This document shows, in pieces, positions 4,629 through 11,161 of a DNA stretch of 11,161 nt. The notes below the pieces were generated by a model, which was not told the DNA's origin, did no database searches, and saw only the letters and a program-made list of their open reading frames with translations. This stretch comes from JAAZGD01 sp034003765. Lineage in GTDB: Bacteria; Bacillota; Clostridia; Peptostreptococcales; Anaerovoracaceae. Location: positions 1 through 11,161 of the forward strand of contig JAVEXZ010000030.1 in assembly GCA_034003765.1 (NCBI GenBank), read 5' to 3'. The first letter of the stretch is position 1, and each line of letters starts with the position of its first letter. The translations under genes and the position numbers were made by a program.

Positions 4629-7220
4629 CTATCCCTTCTTTTCTATTTCTAGTTTTCCATCTCTATCTACAAGAACTACCCTCTCTCCATCTAGTATTTC
4701 TCCTGATATGATGCCCCTTGCCAAGAGGGTCTCAAGGGTTCTTTGCAAGTATCTTCTAAGTGGCCTTGCTCCAAATGCTGGATCATAGCCTTCTCTAAGG
4801 ATAAGGTCCTTAGCCCCATCTTCTAACTCTATTCTTATGCCTCGTTCTTCAAGTCTGCTCTCAGTTCCATGAAGCATACGATCAAGTATATCTCCCAATT
4901 CATGGCGGGTCAAAGGCTTAAACAAGACAATCTCATCTAAGCGATTAAGGAATTCTGGTCTGAAGGCATTATGCAACTCCTGCATAACTGCCTCTTGAAC
5001 TCCTTCTGTGAGGTTACCTTCTGAGTCTATTCCTTCAAGGAGTAATGGGGCCCCTAAATTAGAGGTCATAATAAGCACTGTGTTTTTAAAGTCTACCATT
5101 CTCCCTTGGGAATCTGTAATCCTGCCATCATCTAAAACCTGAAGCAAAATGTTAAAAACATCTGGATGAGCCTTCTCAATTTCATCAAATAGAATTACAC
5201 TATAGGGTTTTCGCCTTATTGCCTCACTAAGCTGGCCCCCTTCTTCATAACCAATATATCCAGGAGGTGCTCCAATCATACGTGCCACAGAATGTTTTTC
5301 CATATACTCAGACATATCAATTCTAACCATATTATCTTCTGTATCAAATAATGCTTCTGCAAGGGTTTTAGCAAGTTCTGTTTTCCCTACTCCAGTTGGC
5401 CCCAAAAACAGGAAACTGCCTATAGGTCTGTTGGGATCTTTTATTCCCGCCCTAGATCTTAAAATAGCATCTGCTACCTTTTGTACCGCCTCATCTTGAC
5501 CTACCAGTCTCTCATGAAGAATTTGATCAAGCCTCAAGAGTTTTTCTCTTTCCCCTTCCATCATTCTTGATACAGGAATGCCTGTCCAGCGACTTACGAT
5601 CTTTGCTATCTCTTCTGGTGTCACTCTTTCCCTAAGTAGGGTTGCTTTTTCACCAAGGTCATTTTTTTCTTGCGCCCGGGTGAGTTCTTTTTCCAGGGCT
5701 GGAATTTCCCCATATCTTAATTGAGCTGCTCTTTCTAAGTCATATCTTCTTTCAGCAGCATCGGCTTCATTATTTAGCATTTCCAATTTTTCTTTTAAGT
5801 CCCGAACAATTGAAATGGCATCCTTTTCTTCAGCCCATGTGGCTGTCAAAGCATCTAGTTCTTCCCTGCCTTCTGAGATTTCTTTTCGTAGGTTCTCTAA
5901 TCTTTTAAGGCTGGCAGCATCTGTTTCATTAGAAAGTGCCGCTTCTTCAATTTCCATTCTCAGAATATCTCTATGAACCCTATCAAGCTCTGTGGGCATA
6001 GATTGAAGCTCTGTTTTAATTAGTGCGCAGGCTTCGTCCACTAGGTCAATTGCTTTGTCTGGAAGGAATCTATCAGTAATATATCTATGGGAAAGTACAG
6101 CAGCTTGAATTAAGCTGGCATCTTGTATGGTAACCCCGTGGTAGATCTCATATCTTTCCTTTAATCCTCTAAGTATAGAAATAGTCTCTTCCACACTGGG
6201 TTCGTCAATCATTACTGGTTGGAATCTTCGTTCAAGGGCTGAATCTTTTTCAATATACATCCGGTATTCATCAAGAGTTGTTGCTCCTATGCACCTTAGT
6301 TCACCTCTTGCCAAAAGTGGTTTTAGCATATTGCCTGCATCCATAGAGCCCTCGGCTTTACCAGCTCCAACGATATTATGAATCTCATCTATAAAGAGGA
6401 TTATGGCACCCTTACTTTTGCTGACCTCATCTAAAACAGCCTTTAGTCTCTCTTCAAATTCTCCTCGATATTTTGCCCCTGCTAAAAGGGCTCCCATATC
6501 CAAGGAGAACAACCTTTTATTTTGCAAGTTTTCTGGCACATCTCCCCTTAATATCCTTTGGGCTATCCCTTCTACTACAGCCGTTTTTCCAACTCCAGGT
6601 TCACCTATCATAACTGGGTTGTTCTTGGTTTTTCGTGAAAGGATTCTTATTGTATGGCGTATCTCTTCTTCTCTTCCAATTACAGGGTCAAGTTTATTGT
6701 CTCGGGCCATTTTAACAAGGTCTGTTCCATATTTTTCTAAAGCCTCGTAAGTAGCCTCAGGATTATCACTATCAACCCTTTGGTTGCCTCTTACTTCCTT
6801 TAATTTTATCAAGAATGGCTCCCTTTGGATGCCAAATTTTAGAAGACGCTGCTTAAGTTCCCTCGGAGCGGTGGTCATTATAGCCAGCATCAAATGCTCG
6901 ACACTAATATAATGGTCTCCCATATTTTTTGACTCTTCTTCAGCCTGGATAAAGGCTCTGTTTGCTTCTGTTGACCAAGCTGGTTGGGCTCCCCCCGAAA
7001 CCTTTGGCTTTGAATCAATTGCAATTTCTTGAGCCTCTTTCATTTCTTCAATAGAGACATTCATCCGCTTTAGAATTGAAGGAATCAATCCGTTGGAATC
7101 GGAAATCAAAGCATCTAGCAGATGGTCCAAATCTACACTAGGATTCCCATTCTCCAAGCTAATGTTCATGGCATCTTGCAGCCCTCGTACAGAATTTTGA
7201 GTGAATTTTTCTGCTTTCAT
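4629..7220 (-). CDS. clpB: ATP-dependent chaperone ClpB
   Basis: A Hsp100 disaggregase that forms cytoplasmic hexamers and threads aggregated proteins through its pore with help from DnaK. The length, 863 residues, is normal and the gene looks intact. An N-terminal Clp repeat domain covers about 1-145. AAA+ domain 1 has Walker A GEPGVGKT (206-213), pore loop GAKYRGEF (248-255) and Walker B LFIDE (275-279). The coiled-coil middle domain (about 405-530), diagnostic of ClpB rather than ClpA/ClpC, is rich in Glu, Lys and Arg. AAA+ domain 2 has Walker A GPTGVGKT (607-614), pore motif GYIGYEEGG (654-662) and Walker B ILFDE (676-680). The usual AFGARPLRR segment (815-823) is near the C-terminus. GGAGG (7229-7233), 8 nt before the ATG, is a strong ribosome site. 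It lies 86 bp after tex; no CIRCE or CtsR site was found there. Confidence 0.98.
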   Translation of the reverse strand: MKAEKFTQNSVRGLQDAMNISLENGNPSVDLDHLLDALISDSNGLIPSILKRMNVSIEEMKEAQEIAIDSKPKVSGGAQPAWSTEANRAFIQAEEESKNMGDHYISVEHLMLAIMTTAPRELKQRLLKFGIQREPFLIKLKEVRGNQRVDSDNPEATYEALEKYGTDLVKMARDNKLDPVIGREEEIRHTIRILSRKTKNNPVMIGEPGVGKTAVVEGIAQRILRGDVPENLQNKRLFSLDMGALLAGAKYRGEFEERLKAVLDEVSKSKGAIILFIDEIHNIVGAGKAEGSMDAGNMLKPLLARGELRCIGATTLDEYRMYIEKDSALERRFQPVMIDEPSVEETISILRGLKERYEIYHGVTIQDASLIQAAVLSHRYITDRFLPDKAIDLVDEACALIKTELQSMPTELDRVHRDILRMEIEEAALSNETDAASLKRLENLRKEISEGREELDALTATWAEEKDAISIVRDLKEKLEMLNNEADAAERRYDLERAAQLRYGEIPALEKELTRAQEKNDLGEKATLLRERVTPEEIAKIVSRWTGIPVSRMMEGEREKLLRLDQILHERLVGQDEAVQKVADAILRSRAGIKDPNRPIGSFLFLGPTGVGKTELAKTLAEALFDTEDNMVRIDMSEYMEKHSVARMIGAPPGYIGYEEGGQLSEAIRRKPYSVILFDEIEKAHPDVFNILLQVLDDGRITDSQGRMVDFKNTVLIMTSNLGAPLLLEGIDSEGNLTEGVQEAVMQELHNAFRPEFLNRLDEIVLFKPLTRHELGDILDRMLHGTESRLEERGIRIELEDGAKDLILREGYDPAFGARPLRRYLQRTLETLLARGIISGEILDGERVVLVDRDGKLEIEKKG

Positions 7221-7306
7221 CTAAAACACCTCCCTATGAAAACATTTTTGCCCATAACATTTTGGTTTTGATTTCAGGGTTTTGATTTTTTGCCTTTATT
7301 TTTCAT
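7221..7306 (-). other. tex-clpB intergenic region; no heat-shock operator recognised
   Basis: 86 bp, AT-rich, with a short direct repeat of AATCAAAACC 15 bp apart. I see no CIRCE inverted repeat, no CtsR heptad pair at the required 10-bp period, and no strong -35/-10 pair or terminator. clpB may depend on transcription from tex or from an alternative promoter. Confidence 0.4.
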
Positions 7307-9487
7307 TTACTTTTTCTTCATAGTTAAACCAATCTTGTTTCTATCATAATCAATGGATAGAATTCGAACCTGAACCGTGTCTCCAACTGAAACAACATCC
7401 ATAGGATGCTTAACAAAACGATCTGCCAACTCAGAGATATGAACAAGGCCGTCACTTTTTAGGCCGATGTCTACGAAAGCCCCAAAATCAACAACATTTC
7501 TTACGGTTCCTGTCATTTCCATATCGAGTTTTAAATCTTCAATTTTTCTCACATCATTCCTAAATATAACCGAAGGAGCCTCACCTCTTGGGTCTCTTGC
7601 AGGTTTTTTAATTTCTGCTATTATATCCTTTAGGGTTGGGACTCCCACTTCAATATCAGCACTTAGGGCTTCCAGAGTATCAGGCCACTTATCTTTTAGT
7701 CTTTCCTCAATATCTAAGACTCCCCCAGCGGATATTTCTTCTTTCTTTATACCCAGTTTTTTCAGCAATTTATCAGCAGATTCATAGGATTCTGGATGAA
7801 CAGACGTACTATCTAGGGGATTTTTACCCTCACTTATTCTGAGAAAGCCTGCACACTGATGATATGCCTTAGGTCCCAGTTTCCCAACTTTTTTCAGTTC
7901 TTTCCTGTCCTTAAATGCCCCTTGCTCTTCCCTATAGGCCACTACATTTCTAGCAATAGTCATATTTATTCCAGCCACATAGGAAAGCAAGGATGGTGAT
8001 GCTGTATTTAAGTCAACCCCTACCCTATTCACGCAGTCTTCCACTACATTTGTAAGGGCTTTGTCTAATAGTCCTTGATTTACATCATGTTGATACTGTC
8101 CTACCCCTATGCTCTTAGGGGATATCTTTACTAGCTCTGCCAATGGATCCTGAAGCCTTCTTCCCAGGGACATCGCTCCTCTTGTAGTTACATCTAAATC
8201 GGGGTATTCCTCTGTAGCTATTTTAGATGCAGAATAAACTGAAGCCCCCGCCTCGTTTACAATGGTATATGAAATATCCAGGTCATTTTTTTTGATAAAG
8301 TTAGCTATCACCTCTTCAGTTTCCCTTGAAGCTGTTCCGTTCCCCACCACTATTACATTGGCCTTATATTTCTCTACAAGATTCTTAAGGGTTTTTTCGG
8401 TGCCCTCTATATCATTTCTTGGTTCAGTGGGATATATAGTTGTGTGGGCCAATAATCTACCGCTTTCATCTATAACCGCTACTTTACAGCCAGTACGAAA
8501 TCCTGGGTCTAAACTAATAATCCTAGACCCTTTAACGGGAGGCACCATCAAAAGTTTTTCCGTGTTTTTGGCAAATATCTTTACAGCTTCTAACTCTGCC
8601 CTATCTGTTAACAGGGCTCTAACTTCACGCTCAATGGATGGTGCCATCAATCTTTTATATCCATCTTTTATGCAGTCCACAAGTAAAGGATAAAAAATTG
8701 ATTTTTCTGAGCGAATTACTTTATTTTCTAGGTCTCCCACTATATCTTCTATAGGAGCAACAAGCTTAACCTTCAGCTTCTTTTCTTTTTCCCCTCTATT
8801 TATAGCCAGTATTCTATGGTTGGGAATTTTCCCAACCCCCTCTTGATACTGATAAAAGCCCTCGTAAGGCGTCTGTTCATCTAAATCAACACCCTCACTT
8901 GCTATCATTCCAGCAGTCATGGTCCTTGATCTAACTAAATCAGTATAGTCAGGGTCATCAGAAATTCTCTCAGCCAAAATATCTATTGCCCCTTCCAAAG
9001 CCTCTTGGGGAGTAAGTGGCTCTTCAAGAGCCAAAGATTCTTTGTTTTCCGATAAATGCAGAATGGCTATATCCTCTGGTGTGCCTGTCATAATTTCTTG
9101 GGCCCAGATAATGTCTGCTAAAGGTTCAAGTCCCTTTTCCTTTGCCTTTGAGGCTCTTGTGGATTTTTTCTGCTTGAAAGGTTTATAGAGATCTTCTACT
9201 CTTTGAAGTTTTTCCGCCTCCATAATGTCCTTTTGAAGCTCTTCAGTTAGTTTACCTTGTTCATCGATTAAACGAATAACTTCTTCCTTTCGGGCTTCCA
9301 AGTTTTTTAGATAATTAAGGCGGTCATCTAAATCCCTAAGGACAACATCAGAAAGCTCCCCAGTGACTTCCTTGCGATATCTGGCTATAAAGGGAATGGT
9401 ATTTCCCTCCTCTATTAGGGCCACGGTGTTCTCCACCTGTGTCTTTGTAATTTTTAGTTCTTTGGCTAGTTGGTCAATTATATTCAT
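7307..9487 (-). CDS. tex: Transcription accessory protein Tex (S1 RNA-binding domain)
   Basis: A conserved cytoplasmic nucleic-acid-binding protein, related to eukaryotic Spt6, linked to transcription and RNA handling. At 726 residues it is of usual length. The helical N-terminal domain includes the typical NTIPFIARYRKEVTG (29-43). The RNase H-like YqgF domain starts at IISLDPGFRTGCKVAVID (323-340). Helix-hairpin-helix elements lie at about 489-551 (VGVDLNTASPSLL and VGKLGPKAYHQCAGFLRI). The C-terminal S1 domain covers about 654-723, with FGAFVDIG and DGLVHISELA. ATG at 9487 is preceded by AAAGG at 9496-9500 with 8 nt spacing. Only 22 bp separate it from the membrane-protein gene, so the two are probably cotranscribed. 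Confidence 0.97.
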   Translation of the reverse strand: MNIIDQLAKELKITKTQVENTVALIEEGNTIPFIARYRKEVTGELSDVVLRDLDDRLNYLKNLEARKEEVIRLIDEQGKLTEELQKDIMEAEKLQRVEDLYKPFKQKKSTRASKAKEKGLEPLADIIWAQEIMTGTPEDIAILHLSENKESLALEEPLTPQEALEGAIDILAERISDDPDYTDLVRSRTMTAGMIASEGVDLDEQTPYEGFYQYQEGVGKIPNHRILAINRGEKEKKLKVKLVAPIEDIVGDLENKVIRSEKSIFYPLLVDCIKDGYKRLMAPSIEREVRALLTDRAELEAVKIFAKNTEKLLMVPPVKGSRIISLDPGFRTGCKVAVIDESGRLLAHTTIYPTEPRNDIEGTEKTLKNLVEKYKANVIVVGNGTASRETEEVIANFIKKNDLDISYTIVNEAGASVYSASKIATEEYPDLDVTTRGAMSLGRRLQDPLAELVKISPKSIGVGQYQHDVNQGLLDKALTNVVEDCVNRVGVDLNTASPSLLSYVAGINMTIARNVVAYREEQGAFKDRKELKKVGKLGPKAYHQCAGFLRISEGKNPLDSTSVHPESYESADKLLKKLGIKKEEISAGGVLDIEERLKDKWPDTLEALSADIEVGVPTLKDIIAEIKKPARDPRGEAPSVIFRNDVRKIEDLKLDMEMTGTVRNVVDFGAFVDIGLKSDGLVHISELADRFVKHPMDVVSVGDTVQVRILSIDYDRNKIGLTMKKK

Positions 9488-9509
9488 CTATACTACCTTT
9501 CAATAATTA

Positions 9510-9854
9510 TTAAGCTGCTAGGTTCTTTTCCGTTACCAGTTTATATGCTACAAACTCCATTATCACCCCGTATACAACCCCCGCCAAGAAACTGACTGGG
9601 TCTCCAAAACTTGTGGCACTGTAAAAAGCAAAGGACACTAGAAGACCAAAAAATCCTCCTCTTGCCAATGCTTTTGCTAATCCTATATTCTTCCAAGCTG
9701 CTCCAATTACCAAGCCCATAAGGACTCTATTGTACCAAAGGGCAAAAAGGAAGGTTACACTGGCCTCTCCTCCAGAACGTACACTAGCACCTATTATACA
9801 TACGATTCCTAATAACCCCCCTAAAATTAGGGATACCTTCATTCTCTTAGTCAC
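9510..9854 (-). CDS. Small integral membrane protein of unknown function (four predicted helices)
   Basis: I do not recognise a named family. The 114-residue product has four hydrophobic stretches at about 7-24, 32-53, 67-83 and 86-106, separated by short polar loops with positive residues at 54-65 and 105-110. This is typical of a four-helix inner-membrane protein. There is no cleavable signal or catalytic motif. The start is GTG at 9854, supported by GGGAGGG at 9859-9865 just upstream; the in-frame ATG at 9842 is too far from that site. The gene sits 22 bp before tex and after the GNAT gene's repeat tail, so it likely begins or belongs to the tex transcription unit. Nothing links its role to Tex. 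Confidence 0.75.
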   Translation of the reverse strand: MTKRMKVSLILGGLLGIVCIIGASVRSGGEASVTFLFALWYNRVLMGLVIGAAWKNIGLAKALARGGFFGLLVSFAFYSATSFGDPVSFLAGVVYGVIMEFVAYKLVTEKNLAA

Positions 9855-9885
9855 AATTCCCTCCCTTTCTCCAACTTATTTAATT

Positions 9886-9990
9886 GATTAATCTTCTTTT
9901 GGGTAATTTTCTTTTTGCTAATCTTTTTTAGAGTAATTCTCTTTTTGCTAATCTTCTCTTGGGTAATTCTCTTTTTGCTAATCTTCTCTT
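9886..9990. repeat. 30-bp tandem repeat at the 3' end of the GNAT gene
   Basis: Three 30-bp units (9901-9930, 9931-9960, 9961-9990) plus half a unit at 9886-9900. On the minus strand each unit starts AAGAGAAGATTAGC or a close variant and is purine-rich. The gene-proximal unit includes the last codons and the TAG stop (9978-9980) of the acetyltransferase. Because the unit is ten codons long, the following copies repeat in-frame stops at 9948-9950, 9918-9920 and 9888-9890. It fills most of the gap before the membrane-protein gene, and no hairpin terminator is seen in it. Confidence 0.92.
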
Positions 9991-10478
9991 TCGTACTCTT
10001 CTCGCAATATGGAATATACCATCTGGTCTAAATACCCTCTCTCATCTTTATAGTTTTGCCTCAGCGTGCCATCTCTCTTCATGCCAAGGCTTTCATAAAG
10101 CTTTATACCCACGGTGTTAAAAGGATACACATCCAGCCAAAATCTATTCATGCCCATTTCTTCAAATGCGTATTTTATTAGGGCTTTTAGGGCTTCTTTA
10201 CCATAACCCTCCCCCTTTTCAGATATGGCGATTCTTCTAAGTAAAAATCTATCGGATTTAAAATCAAGTTGGGCAAAAGCATACCCTACTATTGAATCGT
10301 CTTCCTTTTTTCTAAATACCCAGAGCAAATAATTAGGACTGGCAATTTCCTCCAGGTGCTCTTCGTGAGTCCCGATAAAGAGATAATCCCGGTTATCTTT
10401 ATGCTCTTCAAGTTCAATTATAGCAGGGATATCTGCTTCTCTTGCTTCTATAATGTTTAGTCTTTTTGTAATAATCAT
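9978..10478 (-). CDS. GNAT family N-acetyltransferase (RimJ/RimL-like)
   Basis: An acetyl-CoA-dependent N-acetyltransferase; the acceptor could be a protein N-terminus or a small amine and cannot be told. The 166-residue product covers one full GNAT domain. Strand/loop motif A is LRRIAISEKGEGYGKEALKA (80-99), with the CoA pyrophosphate-binding loop KGEGYGK. Motif B includes N121 and Y128 in FNTVGIKLYESLGM. ATG at 10478 is chosen because AAGGAG (10488-10493) is 9 nt upstream; the longer frame from TTG at 10505 has no ribosome site. A 24-bp inverted repeat lies upstream. The 3' end runs into a 30-bp tandem repeat that contains its stop codon. Confidence 0.9.
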   Translation of the reverse strand: MIITKRLNIIEAREADIPAIIELEEHKDNRDYLFIGTHEEHLEEIASPNYLLWVFRKKEDDSIVGYAFAQLDFKSDRFLLRRIAISEKGEGYGKEALKALIKYAFEEMGMNRFWLDVYPFNTVGIKLYESLGMKRDGTLRQNYKDERGYLDQMVYSILREEYERED

Positions 10479-10487
10479 CTCTTTATT

Positions 10488-10493
10488 CTCCTT
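10488..10493 (-). promoter_or_regulatory. Ribosome binding site deciding the GNAT start
   Basis: AAGGAG on the minus strand with 9 nt to ATG 10478. It makes this ATG the start rather than the in-frame TTG at 10505, which would overlap it. Confidence 0.7.
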
Positions 10494-10514
10494 ACCGCTC
10501 TTCAAAATAATTTA

Positions 10515-10538
10515 TGATATCATGACTTAATGATATCA
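10515..10538. promoter_or_regulatory. 24-bp perfect inverted repeat upstream of the GNAT gene, possible operator
   Basis: Arms TGATATCAT (10515-10523) and ATGATATCA (10530-10538) are perfect inverted repeats around a 6-bp centre. Each arm belongs to a near-palindrome ATGATATCAT, so the two half-sites are 16 bp apart, the kind of layout used by dimeric repressors. It lies 37 bp before the GNAT start. A 9-bp AT-rich RNA stem is possible, but no U-tract makes it a terminator. The regulator is unknown. Confidence 0.4.
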
Positions 10539-10621
10539 CCTTCTTTATTTCTATGCATCATTTTGTGAGATTTATAGGCAGGTTCTAGGATGTTTTTAGA
10601 ATGGCTTAAGAATAATTTTTA

Positions 10622-10651
10622 GAAATAAATACTCCCCCCGAGGGGAGCGAC
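10622..10651 (-). terminator. Degenerate terminal CRISPR repeat forming a terminator-like hairpin
   Basis: Reading the minus strand, the last repeat keeps GTCGCTCCCC, then changes to a perfect 6-bp stem CTCCCC-TCGG-GGGGAG followed by the U-rich tail TATTTATTTCT. It has lost the GTGGATTGAAAT part that makes the crRNA handle. A normal repeat here has a U-G pair and no U-rich tract after the stem. The position at the leader-distal end suits an intrinsic terminator of the pre-crRNA, though the tail is interrupted by A residues. Confidence 0.45.
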
Positions 10652-11161
10652 CTGTGATACGGAGTTCCCTTTTGCTGCCAGGAGTATTTCAATCCACACC
10701 CCCCAGCGAGGAGAGCGACAGTTTGAGAGCCTTGTAAGTTTGTAGAGTAACTATTTCAATCCACGCCCCCCGCGAGGGGAGCGACATCCATTACGAAATG
10801 TAAAGCAATATATACCAAAATTTCAATCCACGCCCCCCGCGAGGGGAGCGACCATATTGACAGCGTCTACATTTACACCTAATCCTATTTCAATCCACGC
10901 CCCCCCGCGAGGGGAGCGACGATACCGTTACATACCTGAGGCATATTATATGCTTATTTCAATCCACGCCCCCCGCGAGGGGAGCGACTGATTGGCTGAT
11001 GGCAAACGATACCAACATTCTATTTCAATCCACGCCCCCCGCGAGGGGAGCGACAACACCACACTAGAAAATACCAAGTGTATCATTATTTCAATCCACG
11101 CCCCCCGCGAGGGGAGCGACGAGTGGGTAAAGAGGTGTGTGTGTGAGAAGGACTATTTCAA
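10631..11161 (-). CRISPR. CRISPR array, type I-C-like repeats, running off the right edge
   Basis: Repeats of mostly 33 bp start ATTTCAATCCACG on the plus strand and end GAGGGGAGCGAC; the reverse complement (GTCGCTCCCC ... GGATTGAAAT) resembles type I-C repeats. Copies are at 10686-10719, 10753-10785, 10820-10852, 10887-10920, 10956-10988, 11022-11054 and 11088-11120. There is a degenerate copy at 10631-10651 and a partial one from 11155. The eight spacers are 34, 33, 34, 34, 35, 33, 33 and 34 bp, and all differ. Repeat 10887-10920 has one extra C. Repeat 10686-10719 has two substitutions and an inserted A. Decay at the left and repeat polarity place the leader beyond the right edge, with crRNA made from the minus strand. 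No cas gene is in the window. Confidence 0.97.

Noticed and set aside
6403..6750. Plus-strand open frames inside clpB, tex and the methyltransferases
   Set aside because: They are antisense shadows of well-supported conserved genes and have no ribosome sites or recognisable domains.
7240..7290. CtsR operator from the AATCAAAACC direct repeat upstream of clpB
   Set aside because: The copies are 15 bp apart, not the 10-bp period of CtsR heptads, and lack the GTCAAA core.
10479..10505. TTG start at 10505 for the acetyltransferase
   Set aside because: The extra nine codons cover the AAGGAG site of ATG 10478 and no ribosome site precedes the TTG.

Overview
The window looks like a chromosomal segment of a low-GC, Gram-positive, probably anaerobic bacterium of the Clostridia type. 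The basis is AT-rich DNA with strong Shine-Dalgarno sites, a cobalamin-dependent (class II) ribonucleotide reductase under apparent NrdR control, ClpB, Tex, and a CRISPR array with type I-C style repeats. Genus and species cannot be told from the sequence alone.

Every gene I can support lies on the minus strand, so transcription runs from high to low coordinates. From right to left the layout is as follows. A CRISPR array (about 10631-11161) runs off the right edge. Its leader and any cas genes must lie beyond that edge, because the repeat orientation and the decayed repeats at the left show that the left end is the old, leader-distal end. Next come a GNAT acetyltransferase (9978-10478) with a 30-bp tandem repeat at its 3' end, a small four-helix membrane protein (9510-9854), the transcription accessory protein Tex (7307-9487) and the disaggregase ClpB (4629-7220). 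Two class I SAM-dependent methyltransferases follow (3913-4554 and 3220-3846), then a shikimate-kinase-family protein with a repetitive N-terminal extension (2479-3219). Last is a 494-bp interval leading into the class II ribonucleotide reductase nrdJ (1-1984, cut by the left edge).

The interval before nrdJ is the most interesting part. It holds two NrdR-box-like sites around a candidate promoter, then a 21-bp tandem repeat interrupted by a 100-N assembly gap. If the missing sequence is whole repeat units, the repeat is carried inside a small open frame (ATG at 2282, good ribosome site) whose TGA overlaps the nrdJ ATG as ATGA. That would be a repeat-encoded peptide translationally coupled to nrdJ.

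The genes are mainly housekeeping: protein quality control (ClpB), transcription/RNA (Tex), dNTP supply (NrdJ) and perhaps aromatic amino acid synthesis. I see no complete new defence or mobile system. The unusual feature is the number of short tandem repeats at gene edges (21, 45 and 30 bp, all multiples of three), together with a terminal CRISPR repeat that has become terminator-like.
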